Positions 8,503-17,290 of a stretch of 64,000 nt of DNA are shown here, one piece after another. Both the position numbers and the translations under genes were made by a program. The notes under the pieces were generated by a model. It ran no database searches and was not told the origin of the DNA. It saw only the letters and a list, made by a program, of their open reading frames with translations. Numbering within the stretch: the stretch's first letter is position 1; every line of letters starts with the position of its first letter. The stretch is from Planctomycetota bacterium (GTDB lineage Bacteria; Planctomycetota; Planctomycetia; Pirellulales; Pirellulaceae), in contig CAUJHS010000070.1 of NCBI GenBank assembly GCA_963204915.1, forward strand, positions 1-64,000, read 5' to 3'.

Positions 8503-9513
8503 TTATTGCGGTGCGGCCATCATGCGTTCGGCGCGGAACTTAAGCCGCTCCAAGTATTTCTCTTGCGAGAACCAACGTGGCGCCAGGAGCGTCAGCCCGT
8601 GGCGCAAATAACCCGTGGCGAACCAGATCCAACAGCGCGACCCAAGAATCTTTTCCGGGTCACGCGCGGCGTGCGCCAGTGCCCAACGGGGTACGCGCTG
8701 CAACAGAAGTTGCCCTAAGCGTGCCGCCAGTACGGGCACAAAAAGTGTGGCTCCCCAATCATCGCGCTCGCGCCGGGCGACATGCCCGCCCAGACGATGC
8801 GCGGTCCAGCGGAGATAGTTCTCTTCCAAACGGTGCGGCGGAATGACGTGATGTACGATCGCCTCCGGCGTGTACCAGGCGGCGATGTTTTTCTCGCACA
8901 TGCGCCGAAACAGATCGGTGTCTTCGCCTGCTTGATGCAAGTCGGTACGGAACAGGCCCACTTCATCGAAAACGCTTTGCGCCAGCAGCATGTTTCCCGT
9001 GCCGGGAGCTTGCCGCCGCGTGTAGCGGCGCGGGGCGTCCTCGCCAACAGTTTCTCCCAAAAACTCGCGGCATACTGGCGCCAGACGGCGCGTCACGCCC
9101 ACGGGCAGCCGTAGGTGCACCGCGCCTCCCACACAGCGAACCTGTTTCGCCTCCGCGAATTTCATCAAACACAACAGCCAGCGCGGATCGGCGAGTTGAT
9201 CATCGTCAAAGAACGCAACCCACGCGCCGCGCGCCTCGCGCACGGCACGATTGCGGGCATGCGCCACGCCTTCGTTCGCTTCGTAAACTCCGCGGATCAT
9301 GCCTTTGGTTTCTACCGCAGCGCGAGCAATCACGGCGGCGGTGTCATCGGTCGAAGCGTTGTCGACCACCAATACGTCGTACGTGAAACGGTCTTCCGTT
9401 TGCAGACCGCGCAGGCTTTGCAAGGCGTCGCCAAGCATGCCAGCCCGGTTAAAGGTGCACACCGCGATTGTCACGTGCGGCTTGACGGCAAGAATCGTCG
9501 GTGGAGTCGTCAT
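8503..9513 (-). CDS. Glycosyltransferase family 2
   Basis: 336 residues from the ATG at 9513, whose ATGA overlaps the stop of the O-antigen ligase gene. Motifs: VTIAVCTFNRAGMLGDALQSL at the N-terminus, DVLVVDNASTDDTAAVI, VAHARNRAVREARGAWVAFFDDDQLADPRW (DDD metal site), GTGNMLLAQSVFDEVGLF, HQAGEDTDLFRRM. The C-terminal ~90 residues are basic and partly amphipathic, suggesting contact with the membrane. It probably adds one sugar of the repeat unit on the cytoplasmic side. A longer in-frame start (TTG/GTG region near 9555) is disfavoured because it overlaps the upstream gene further. Confidence 0.9.
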   Translation of the reverse strand: MTTPPTILAVKPHVTIAVCTFNRAGMLGDALQSLRGLQTEDRFTYDVLVVDNASTDDTAAVIARAAVETKGMIRGVYEANEGVAHARNRAVREARGAWVAFFDDDQLADPRWLLCLMKFAEAKQVRCVGGAVHLRLPVGVTRRLAPVCREFLGETVGEDAPRRYTRRQAPGTGNMLLAQSVFDEVGLFRTDLHQAGEDTDLFRRMCEKNIAAWYTPEAIVHHVIPPHRLEENYLRWTAHRLGGHVARRERDDWGATLFVPVLAARLGQLLLQRVPRWALAHAARDPEKILGSRCWIWFATGYLRHGLTLLAPRWFSQEKYLERLKFRAERMMAAPQ

Positions 9514-10853
9514 GTGACCGAATGTTGATTGGAGGCGACTGCGGGCCGGCGCCAAGCTGCGGCGACGCGCGGTTCAGTGCGAGTTACGTGCGCCGTGTGC
9601 AGCAGAATGACGCCCAGAATCATCGAAGTTAGCGAGGGCGCATTCATGCCCGACTCGGTAAAACCGCGGAGCAAGCCAAACACAATTGCTCCGACGCAAA
9701 ACAGGAAACCGGGATCTTTTGTTTCCGGGAACAATCGGGCGGCGCGCCGCAACCCCAACAGCGCCGCCGAGACCCACAACACAAGCCCAATGAGCCCAAG
9801 GTCGAGCAGCGATTCGATGTAGGATGAATGCGCCTCGCTGATCGCCCATTCTTGCAGTGAAGAGATTTCCAGAATGTGATCCGGAGTCCAGAACGTCATG
9901 AATCCGTGCCCCGTCCAAAATGCGTCGCGAATATGCCACGACAGATCCGACCACAAAGGCAAGCGGCCAGTGAGCGACTCGGCCTGTTCGCCGCGGCCCA
10001 TCATGGCGGCGCCGCTCAATTGATCGACGATCTCCCAGCCGAACGCCGCGGCCATTGTGGCAATGACCGAGACCAACCAAACGCCGCCGATGAGCGTCGC
10101 GAGGAAAGCCCTCGGTGAAATCGAAAGGCTTCCCATGACGGCGATCCCCGCCAACAACGCCGCGCATGCCGTGCGAGATCGGGTGAGCACGATGAATGCC
10201 ATGGCCAACACCAACACGCAGCCATAGAAACCGCGATGGTGTGGCTCCGTGCGGAGTTTCGCAATTGCCGCCAGCGCAAGTAGGGCCAGGTAGGCGCCTT
10301 GCGTGTTGGGATGTACGGTTCCGGCGAAGCGGTATTCGCCCGACCAAGGACGAAACGTGCCCAAAGCCGCCTCCGCCGCAACGCCCAACACGAGATAACC
10401 AAGCAAAACCCCAATCGCGACCGTAACCGTATCGCGCGGCGCGAGATGTCGGGACAGACCTAATGCCGCGATGACGCAGCAGCCCAGCACCATGAGACGT
10501 CGCACGGTAGTGCCAGGGTCGATGGACCATTGCACGCTGGCGGCGCACCAGAGTACATAGGCCGCCAAGAGCAGGAACAAAGGATCGTCCCACCGGAGGC
10601 GTCGGCCATTTTCCCGCAGCAACAAGCATGCTCCTACCGCGGCCATGCCGAGGAATGCGGCGCGTCGCAGGGAATTGCCTCCCGCCGTCCAGGACTCCAT
10701 CGCGCTGAGGTCAGCCACAAAGGCGTCTCGCGTGGAGATCGTGAGGCTATGATCCGAGACGAAGAACACGCTTCCCCATAGCGCAGCCGTCAGCCAGACG
10801 AGCGGTCGGATCGCTGCGTTGGGTATTGTCGGGCTGAGGTGGTTCGCGGGCAT
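9510..10853 (-). CDS. O-antigen ligase / Wzy-type polymerase, polytopic membrane protein
   Basis: 447 residues with about eleven hydrophobic segments (for example LVWLTAALWGSVFFVSD, LFLLLAAYVLWCAASVQW, VAIGVLLGYLVLGVAAEA, FLATLIGGVWLVSVIATMAAAFG, LGLIGLVLWVSAALLGL). A large loop between the later helices holds RLPLWSDLSWHIRDAFWTGHGFMTFW and SEAHSSYIESLLDLG, as in the Wzy_C / O-antigen ligase family. It would polymerise repeat units or ligate the finished chain on the periplasmic side. Its start overlaps the end of the flippase gene by 64 bases, more than usual. A later ATG would remove the first helix, so I keep 10853. Confidence 0.88.
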   Translation of the reverse strand: MPANHLSPTIPNAAIRPLVWLTAALWGSVFFVSDHSLTISTRDAFVADLSAMESWTAGGNSLRRAAFLGMAAVGACLLLRENGRRLRWDDPLFLLLAAYVLWCAASVQWSIDPGTTVRRLMVLGCCVIAALGLSRHLAPRDTVTVAIGVLLGYLVLGVAAEAALGTFRPWSGEYRFAGTVHPNTQGAYLALLALAAIAKLRTEPHHRGFYGCVLVLAMAFIVLTRSRTACAALLAGIAVMGSLSISPRAFLATLIGGVWLVSVIATMAAAFGWEIVDQLSGAAMMGRGEQAESLTGRLPLWSDLSWHIRDAFWTGHGFMTFWTPDHILEISSLQEWAISEAHSSYIESLLDLGLIGLVLWVSAALLGLRRAARLFPETKDPGFLFCVGAIVFGLLRGFTESGMNAPSLTSMILGVILLHTAHVTRTEPRVAAAWRRPAVASNQHSVT

Positions 10854-12253
10854 GGGAGGAGGTTGAGCTTAGCCTTCGTATTGTGTGGTTTGCGTTTTGA
10901 TTTCTGTGGCTCGTGCGACGCCATGGCGTAATGGACGATGAGGATTCGTGCGATCGCGCCAGTGACGGTTCCTGAAAACGTCGCCAGTGCGGCGCCGAGC
11001 ACGCCCAACGGCAATACCAAGGCGGCGGCAAAGAGCGAAACGATGGTCACGCATACATCGACGCGGAAGTTCGCGCGCACCTGTTCCAGCGCGTATAGCC
11101 CGTTGCTTGCCGTCACGCTTAGGCTGTTGACCAGCGTGCTTAACGCCAACACCGTCATGACGACGCCCACGTGCTCGTACTTGCCATCAAACGCGATTCG
11201 GACCAGCCATTCTCCCGCGACGGCGATCAGCAGCGTGAACCCGCCGAGCACGACGAGACATGCGCCGCCGGCCAGGTTCAGCACGCGCCGCAAACCGGGG
11301 ATGCCTTCGTGAACATAGGCATTCGCCGCTTTGGGTGTGAGATAGTTGCTGACCCCCGTGAGAAACATGTTGCCCACGCCGACGAGCGTGGAGCATGCCG
11401 CGAGAGTTCCCGTGGCCGAAGCTCCATGCCAATGCGCCAAGACCCACGGCAAAACAAACGGCACGGCCGTGCCCATGACCTGGCCCGCGAGCGTCCAACG
11501 GCTGAAAGTCCAATTCCGCCGCCAGTCGGCGACGATGTGTTCCTGGGCGAAATGCATTCGCGGACGTTCAGTGAAGAACCAAGTCATGCAAGCCACGGCG
11601 CTGGCGCCGCCCATGGCGGCTAACGCCGCTGACGGCGAGATCCAGCCGCGCCAAGCAAAAATCGCCAGTCCGCCTAACTGAAGCACCGCGACACTGGCAT
11701 CAAGCAGCAACACCGCGTGAAGTCGTAAATGGGCAAACGACATTTGCCTTAGGAATTCGCGCAGCAGCAACGCGGGCGCCGCGCCAAGCAGTACGAAGAC
11801 GGCCGGCAATAACGAAGGCGGCCCGACTCCCAATGACAGTGCGGTTCCCAGGCCTGCCAGTCCAATAACGGTGAATCCCGCGGTCGTCGCCTGGTGCGCG
11901 AAGCAACTGCCTAGGTAGGCGTCTCGCGCTGCTCCCTGGCGGCGATGGTTAAAGATCATGTACGGGGTCGAGATGATCTGTTCTTGAATTCCTCGGATGA
12001 ACAATACAATACTCAACGCAAGATAATAAATTCCTAACTCCCGCGGGTCGCACAACCTTCCAATCAATACGCTGGTCGCGAAGCCCGTGGCGCTAACCAG
12101 GCCTTGATCGACGAGCGACAGAATCCCCTGGGGAATCAGGCCCATCCAATGCCGGGCTCGAACGAAGAACGACGCGCGCGCCGGTCGAACTCGCGGATTA
12201 ATTTCCGCCGTCGGCGGGGCTGGGGCGTCAGAAAGGGAGCCGCTAGCGGACAT
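10790..12253 (-). CDS. Wzx-like polysaccharide flippase (MOP superfamily)
   Basis: 487 residues from the ATG at 12253 (MSASGSLSDAP). About twelve to fourteen membrane helices occur through the protein, beginning with GILSLVDQGLVSATGFATSVLIGRL, typical of Wzx/RfbX-type exporters of lipid-linked oligosaccharides. Other segments include LLPAVFVLLGAAPALLLREFL, TLAACSTLVGVGNMFLTGVSNYLTPKAA and VVLGGFTLLIAVAGEWLV. The last ~45 residues are hydrophilic and basic and overlap the ligase gene, so they may be a poorly constrained tail. It should move lipid-linked units to the periplasm. It overlaps the stop of the deacetylase gene upstream by 11 bases, consistent with one operon. Confidence 0.87.
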   Translation of the reverse strand: MSASGSLSDAPAPPTAEINPRVRPARASFFVRARHWMGLIPQGILSLVDQGLVSATGFATSVLIGRLCDPRELGIYYLALSIVLFIRGIQEQIISTPYMIFNHRRQGAARDAYLGSCFAHQATTAGFTVIGLAGLGTALSLGVGPPSLLPAVFVLLGAAPALLLREFLRQMSFAHLRLHAVLLLDASVAVLQLGGLAIFAWRGWISPSAALAAMGGASAVACMTWFFTERPRMHFAQEHIVADWRRNWTFSRWTLAGQVMGTAVPFVLPWVLAHWHGASATGTLAACSTLVGVGNMFLTGVSNYLTPKAANAYVHEGIPGLRRVLNLAGGACLVVLGGFTLLIAVAGEWLVRIAFDGKYEHVGVVMTVLALSTLVNSLSVTASNGLYALEQVRANFRVDVCVTIVSLFAAALVLPLGVLGAALATFSGTVTGAIARILIVHYAMASHEPQKSKRKPHNTKAKLNLLPCPRTTSARQYPTQRSDRSSG

Positions 12254-13217
12254 GGGCGGTTCGCTCCGGACGCAAGAAGCGTCGCAATTGGCGCCAGCGT
12301 GCGCGGGCAGCGAAGTACCAAGGATCGCTCCGGGCGGCCAAAGTTGCCGCGGTGTCGTGGCGATGGGCGGTAATCCTTCCCCACCCAAAGCCGTCTTGTG
12401 CCGGGTCGGCCAATTCGTGCTCTGTGGTCAAGGCGCAGCACACACCAGCTTGCCGTGCTGCGTCGATTAACGCGTCGTCAGCGAAACCCTGCTTGCGGGA
12501 TCCATAAGGAAACGCGAACATAGGTTGAACTTCACCCAGGTGTTCTTCCAGCAACAGGCACGAGAGCCGCAATTCTTCCGCGAGTAGCGCCGGGCGGTTG
12601 CGGAAGTCGGAATGCGTGTGCGTGTGCGTGCCGAAGTCGATCCAACCGCTGGCCTGCATTTCACGGCATTGGTCCCAGGAAAGTGGCCGCCACGCGATGG
12701 CGGCTTCCGGGTTGCCTTTCGCCGCCCAATCGTCAAAAGGGAAGGGATCGGGACGGTCCATGTACGCCGTCGCCAGGAAGGTCGTGGCGGGGATTTTTAA
12801 TTGTTGAAGAATGGGAAAGGCGTAGCGATAGACGTTCTCGTAACCATCGTCAAACGTGACTACAAACGAGCGTGGCGCCAACCGCCGATGCGCCCGCTGA
12901 TTCATGAGCAGCGTGCGTAGGGGTTGTGGCGTAAAACCCTCACGCAAAAGTCCTTCAAGTTGTGCGCGAAAACACTCCGGCGGGACATTCCAGGTTGGTT
13001 CAGAAAGACCCGCCGCCCACGGCGTGACGCGATGATACATCAGAATGGCCGCACCGAAATTTCCGCGCTGACCGGCGATCGCGCGCAGAGCGCCGACGCC
13101 GCAGACGGTGGTGTGAGTTTTCAAACCGCGCCAGGGTTGGCGGCGCGCGTTGAGCGACACCAAATCCTCAGGCACGGAGATCAATTCCGCTTCGCGACCT
13201 TCGACGTCAACCGGCAT
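12243..13217 (-). CDS. Polysaccharide deacetylase (NodB homology domain)
   Basis: 324 residues starting at ATG 13217. NodB/CE4 motifs are complete: ILMYHRVTP, then SFVVTFDDGYENVYRYAFPIL (motif 1 with the Asp pair), WIDFGTHTHTHSDF (motif 2 HxxxH-type metal ligands) and MFAFPYGSRKQGF (motif 3). No signal peptide is visible, so the enzyme may act in the cytoplasm on lipid-linked intermediates, as for some EPS-locus deacetylases. It would remove N- or O-acetyl groups from an amino sugar. It overlaps the flippase start and lies 170 bases after the Wzz-like gene. Confidence 0.9.
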   Translation of the reverse strand: MPVDVEGREAELISVPEDLVSLNARRQPWRGLKTHTTVCGVGALRAIAGQRGNFGAAILMYHRVTPWAAGLSEPTWNVPPECFRAQLEGLLREGFTPQPLRTLLMNQRAHRRLAPRSFVVTFDDGYENVYRYAFPILQQLKIPATTFLATAYMDRPDPFPFDDWAAKGNPEAAIAWRPLSWDQCREMQASGWIDFGTHTHTHSDFRNRPALLAEELRLSCLLLEEHLGEVQPMFAFPYGSRKQGFADDALIDAARQAGVCCALTTEHELADPAQDGFGWGRITAHRHDTAATLAARSDPWYFAARARWRQLRRFLRPERTAHVR

Positions 13218-13387
13218 GAGCCCTTGTTGTTGTTAATTGTCAATCGTTCAATTGAGTAGGCTGCGAAGTTGGGGTAAGCAGCCCGTGTAGCGCGTTCGAG
13301 GGATCGCATGCATCAAGGATAAAGTTCGAGAGAGCGTCGCCCGTCGCTCGGCATACGCCGGGCCGGGCCGCTCGTCTTAGCGCCAGG

Positions 13388-14965
13388 TCAACTAAAGCTG
13401 TTTGCCGCGCCTTGCGATACGACCTGCACTGTGGGCCGTAGCGGCGTATACTCGGGCTGGGGTTCAAGCTCCACCGCATAGATTTCATCAATCGGCGCCG
13501 AGCGCGGCCGCGCGAAACGTTGGCTCATCCAAGCGACGCCGACGGAGCTCATCAGCGCACAAAGCAAGCCGGCGCCGGCCAGAATTGTTCGCTTGGGGCT
13601 GACGGGCTTCGGCTCGAACGAGGGAGGTTGAATCACATTGATATTCGAGATGCTTTGCTCTTCCAAAGCCTGGTCAATGCGGGCTTGTTCACAGTTTAAC
13701 GCGTACTTGCGGTAATCGGCCTCGCATAACTGCACCTGTCGTTCTAAAGCCGTCAGGCGGACTTCGGCTGCGTTAAGCTCCTGAAGTTTGTGCAGCAAAC
13801 TTTCGCGTTGCAAACGCAACGCGTCGATTTGAGCCTGCGCCGATGCGGCGCGGACTTGTTCCCGTGTTAACGCGAGTTGAATCTCTTGATAGGCGGGGTT
13901 GAGCGTAGTTTTTTGCTCCTGCCGTTCCGTCGGTTGTTCGGCAAGAATTTTTTCCGCCTCGCGCAATTGCTCGCGCGTCGCGATGACATCGGGATGCTCT
14001 TCGGTAAACTTGGACAACAGTTCGCGCTCGCGAATCTCCAATTCGAAGAAGCGGTTCCGCATCGCATCGGCGGCGGCGCTGGCTAGTCCTTCGGTCTCTT
14101 CGCTTATGACGCGCTGCGGCGCTTGTTCTGCGAGTGCGCGAAGACTGGCGATGCTCGCCTCGGCCGAGGAATGTTCGCGCTGTGCGATGAGTCGCGACTC
14201 GTCGATCGCGCTGATCTGCCCTTCGAGGTTTCGTCGTTCGCCCTCGATCGAAGCGAGGCCGTATTCGTCTTTGGCGGTTTGGAGGTTTTGTGTTGCTTCC
14301 TCCAACCGAGTTTTGAGCAAATCGGTTTGCTCTTCAAAAAATGCAAGTGTGCCCGGAGTGCGATTGGCCTGCACGTGCATTTCTTGATACGCCTGCAAAA
14401 ACGCTTCTAAAATACGTTGTGCTTCGAGGGGCGATCGTGATTTGATGCTGACGCCCAGGACGCTCGACTTGCGACCTCCCCAGATATCAACAGCGTTTTC
14501 CAGTTGTCGAATGGCGGCGTCTCGCGGAGAGAGCTTCTCAGAGCCCAACATCGTCGAAAGGTTCGATTTGGCCCGAGCGGCGAGCGATTCGAGCGACGCC
14601 AAGGAGTATGAACTGTCGTGCCGCTCGCTTTGCGTCTCGGGGGCGCCCAAGATCGCCTGGGGGCCGAGCGCGTCGACCGTCCTTTCGAGCAACACGCGCG
14701 AGTGGAGCATCTCCCGGATGGAGTTGACCTCGCTCTCGCGCGATTCGTACACCGAAATGGTTTGTCCGGTTGTGGCCGTCGGGTCGAGGCTGACCGTCTC
14801 ACGTCCCAGTCGCACAAAGATTTGCGCTTCGGAACGATACGTTCGCGGAGCCTTCACCAGGGCTGCACCCGTGGCCGCGAGCACCAAAGCAAACGTCAAA
14901 ATCGCCTTCAGGCGCTGACGCCACACTGCCCCGAGAATTTCAAACAGCACAGCAGTCGAAGACAT
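13388..14965 (-). CDS. Wzz/GumC-type chain-length determinant (polysaccharide co-polymerase)
   Basis: 525 residues. The N-terminal helix (LKAILTFALVLAATGAALV, ~residues 19-38) is followed by the Wzz signature region TYRSEAQIFVRLGRETVSLDP. A long coiled-coil periplasmic section spans ~residues 180-430. A Pro-rich segment (PPSFEPKPVSPKRTILAG) precedes the second helix near 465-490 (AGAGLLCALMSSVGVAWM). No Walker motifs follow, so the tyrosine-kinase half found in many family members is absent. It is the first recognised gene of the polysaccharide operon and would set chain length together with the Wzy-type protein. Confidence 0.88.
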   Translation of the reverse strand: MSSTAVLFEILGAVWRQRLKAILTFALVLAATGAALVKAPRTYRSEAQIFVRLGRETVSLDPTATTGQTISVYESRESEVNSIREMLHSRVLLERTVDALGPQAILGAPETQSERHDSSYSLASLESLAARAKSNLSTMLGSEKLSPRDAAIRQLENAVDIWGGRKSSVLGVSIKSRSPLEAQRILEAFLQAYQEMHVQANRTPGTLAFFEEQTDLLKTRLEEATQNLQTAKDEYGLASIEGERRNLEGQISAIDESRLIAQREHSSAEASIASLRALAEQAPQRVISEETEGLASAAADAMRNRFFELEIRERELLSKFTEEHPDVIATREQLREAEKILAEQPTERQEQKTTLNPAYQEIQLALTREQVRAASAQAQIDALRLQRESLLHKLQELNAAEVRLTALERQVQLCEADYRKYALNCEQARIDQALEEQSISNINVIQPPSFEPKPVSPKRTILAGAGLLCALMSSVGVAWMSQRFARPRSAPIDEIYAVELEPQPEYTPLRPTVQVVSQGAANSFS

Positions 14966-15355
14966 AGTTTTTCCGGCCAGATGCGGCGACCTGGGTCAAG
15001 GCGCTGCAGCCGTGTCAGGAGGATTGCGACGCGCAGGGGCGATCGCGCTGCCCATCCATGTGCAGAGAACTTGGGTCGAAACTTAGTGTAATAACGTGCG
15101 GCGAAACATCTACCCTGTTCCATGAATCGATGCTCAAAAAAATCGAGCACGATGTTGGGCATGACGACGATTCGGAATCTTTCAGGTTGAAGGCGAGGAC
15201 GGTTCATGCTCGAAGGCATGCACGGCTTTCGACTTCAACACGATCGCTCGAACGTGTGGGGTGAGTTCGGCGCTGCAGGGGAACAACGCCGGCGGGAAGT
15301 TCAGGCGTCTCCCGGCAACAATCTGGGCGAGGAAAACGTCAACGCGCAGGGCGCG
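14966..15355. other. Leader region of the polysaccharide operon, no supported gene
   Basis: A 103-codon minus-strand ORF crosses this stretch but overlaps the Wzz start and has no recognisable features, so I do not call it. I see no convincing promoter or terminator. Confidence 0.4.
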
Positions 15356-15475
15356 TCAGCTCGTGGCGCCGTCCGCGTCGTCTTCAAATCGCGGCGGATC
15401 TTCCTGCCGCGATAACATCGCTAAGCGAGCTTGCGCGTCCGGAGGAATGACAATAACGTCGGCAGCGGTAGACAT
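15356..15475 (-). CDS. Possible 39-residue peptide upstream of the polysaccharide operon
   Basis: ATG at 15475, stop TGA at 15356-15358. The product reads MSTAADVIVIPPDAQARLAM and ends in an acidic segment (RFEDDADGATS). A GAGGG stretch lies about 11 bases upstream of the ATG. It is co-oriented with the Wzz-like gene 390 bases downstream. I do not recognise it. The composition is protein-like, but so short a frame can occur by chance. Confidence 0.35.
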   Translation of the reverse strand: MSTAADVIVIPPDAQARLAMLSRQEDPPRFEDDADGATS

Positions 15476-15791
15476 AGGATTTGCGCCCTCAAATCGAATA
15501 AGGAGTAAATCTCTCGATCTCTTTCCCAAGAGGTGAGACGACCCTTGTGGTACCCCACCCCTACCTTTTGGGAAGGGCCGATGGCACGCAGGTGCGATGA
15601 CTAATGTAATCCGAAAGTCGCCCTTCGTATAGCAACGAGTGACTTTTTTTTAGATCGTTGAAACGGCGTCAACTTATTGCCTTGGAATTGCCTGAACGAA
15701 CTGGCGATTCGCCGAGGAGTTTGGGTCGCCCGAGCAGCAGCACGCCAGGCCGCCACCACTCGTCGATAGGACGGAAGCAAACTAAACTGGC
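15476..15791. other. Divergent intergenic region between polysaccharide operon and DMT transporter
   Basis: This region must hold the promoters for the minus-strand polysaccharide run and the plus-strand transporter. A run of eight Ts near 15645 and AT-rich patches are visible, but no -10/-35 pair convinces me on either strand. Confidence 0.4.
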
Positions 15792-16817
15792 GTGGTGCGT
15801 GCAAATCATCGTTCTGTGGCTAGTTTGTCGCTGGGAGCCCGAGTTCCGATTTCTTCGGATCCCGCGTTGCTGGGCGCTGCCTGCGGCCTCTTCTCCGCAG
15901 TGGGCTATACCGCAGCCAACGTGTGTTTGCGGGCTGTCTCCCATTGTGATCCTGTCTGGGTTTCGGCCGTTAAGGCTTATCCCACGCTCCTTTTCGTTGG
16001 CCCGTGGCTTGTCGTATTGGTGCTTCGCGGGCAGCGGGTGCTTCCACCGTGGCGCGTGTTAGCCATACTTGCCGTGGCCGGGTTGTTGGCTCAGCTCGGC
16101 GGGAATGTGCTTTTTCAGTGGTCGCTGGGTGTGATTGGAATCGCGCTCGCCGTGCCGATCACGCTGGGATCGATGATTGTTGGTGGAGCGATTCTCGGGC
16201 GGATTTTTTTGGGGGAAGGGATTACCCCCCGCGCGATCCTTGCAAACACGGTATTACTGGCCGCTATCGTGATTCTGAGCGCTAGCTCGCGCGATCCGGT
16301 TGTTAATGTCGCGAATCCGCTCATGGCGGAGCGCGCCGTTGTGTTTGCCAATCTCGGCGTGATCGCCGCGCTCATTTGCGGATTACTATACGCAACGCTT
16401 GGCGTAGCAATACGTTACGGCGTATCGGGGGAAGCCCGCCTTTCAACGACCATGGCGATTGTAAGCCTTGTCGGCGTGTTGGCCTTGGGAGGACTGGCCG
16501 AGTCGCGACTTGGTTGGGAGGGGATCCTTGGCACCCCGCGTCGCGACTTTATCATGATGAGCCTGGCTGGGTTGTTCAACGCAATCGCCTTTCTTTCTTT
16601 GACGAAAGCGTTGCAAATGACGTCCGTGATGTTCGTCAACGCGCTGAATGCGTCGCAATCGGCCATGGCATTGGCGGCTGGCGTGCTGCTTTTCGGCGAA
16701 CCACTTTCTTGGGCGCTTGGAGTCGGAGTCGCCATGACGGCATTAGGACTAATCCTCATGGGCGGAAAAAAGCGGTCAACGGCCGCCACGGTCCGTTCTG
16801 GCGGAAACCCTGGGTAA
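15792..16817 (+). CDS. DMT-superfamily (EamA) transporter
   Basis: 341 residues, starting with GTG at 15792 (a second GTG follows directly). Ten hydrophobic segments in two repeats of five are visible, the EamA pattern. Examples are AACGLFSAVGYTAANVCLRA, YPTLLFVGPWLVVLVLRG, WRVLAILAVAGLLAQLGGNV, IALAVPITLGSMIVGGAILG and, in the second half, FIMMSLAGLFNAIAFLSLT plus SAMALAAGVLLFGEPLSW. These inner-membrane proteins export or exchange small metabolites, and the substrate cannot be inferred. It is transcribed away from the polysaccharide operon and ends before a strong hairpin terminator. Confidence 0.85.
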   Translation: MVRANHRSVASLSLGARVPISSDPALLGAACGLFSAVGYTAANVCLRAVSHCDPVWVSAVKAYPTLLFVGPWLVVLVLRGQRVLPPWRVLAILAVAGLLAQLGGNVLFQWSLGVIGIALAVPITLGSMIVGGAILGRIFLGEGITPRAILANTVLLAAIVILSASSRDPVVNVANPLMAERAVVFANLGVIAALICGLLYATLGVAIRYGVSGEARLSTTMAIVSLVGVLALGGLAESRLGWEGILGTPRRDFIMMSLAGLFNAIAFLSLTKALQMTSVMFVNALNASQSAMALAAGVLLFGEPLSWALGVGVAMTALGLILMGGKKRSTAATVRSGGNPG

Positions 16818-16970
16818 GGCCGGATTCATTGCTAACCGGTGGTGTGGACCGAGTCGGACTACGTTGCTGCCTGCTTCCGCACCCTCCCACTGGCGTTATA
16901 TGCCGACGTGATACGGACGCGCCGACACGTAACAGGTCGTCGTATTCCAAAAGAGCTGGGGGCCAATGAA

Positions 16971-17000
16971 AAAAGGACGGCTCTTGGGAGCCGCCCTTTG
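16971..17000. terminator. Bidirectional intrinsic terminator
   Basis: AAGG, one mismatch, CGGCTC, loop TTGG, GAGCCG, one mismatch, CCTT, flanked by A-runs on the left and T-rich sequence on the right. It sits between the convergent DMT transporter gene (plus) and the 67-residue gene (minus), and the flanking A and T runs suit termination from both sides. Confidence 0.75.
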
Positions 17001-17086
17001 TGGAAAAATAATTGTTTCGCCGCGTGAAAATCTAGGCAAAAGGGCGCCTGCCAAACGGGCAGCACGCCGAATGCCAATTAGGACCG

Positions 17087-17290
17087 CTACCTGCCAAAAG
17101 AATGTTTCTTCGAGCGGCGAGTGATAAAGTCCTCAAACTGGAATTCCATCGCCTCCAACTCTTGATCGACCCAAGACGAAAATTCGCAAAAGGCGGCAAG
17201 AGAGAAAGTTAAGTCAACTTCCGCTTTCTTGTTAATCGCGGATTGATCGGTTCTTGCACCATTCAAATTCTTGGACGACAAGGGGTTCAT
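17087..17290 (-). CDS. Small hypothetical protein, 67 residues
   Basis: ATG at 17290 with GGAGG seven bases upstream, one of the best ribosome sites in the window. The product is MNPLSSKNLNGARTDQSAIN followed by a hydrophobic/acidic middle (TFSLAAFCEFSSWVDQELEA) and a basic end (FITRRSKKHSFGR). The middle could form an amphipathic helix. There is no signal peptide and no metal motif. It stands alone, divergent from the coiled-coil protein gene and convergent with the DMT gene, with a terminator downstream. I do not recognise the family. Confidence 0.6.
   Translation of the reverse strand: MNPLSSKNLNGARTDQSAINKKAEVDLTFSLAAFCEFSSWVDQELEAMEFQFEDFITRRSKKHSFGR

Noticed and set aside
9574-10629. 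Long 351-codon minus-strand ORF in another frame
   Set aside because: It lies wholly inside the O-antigen ligase gene, is rich in Arg/His/Gly typical of a shadow frame, and has no domain.
14908-15219. 103-codon minus-strand ORF before the Wzz-like gene
   Set aside because: It overlaps the Wzz start in another frame, has no ribosome site and no protein-like pattern.
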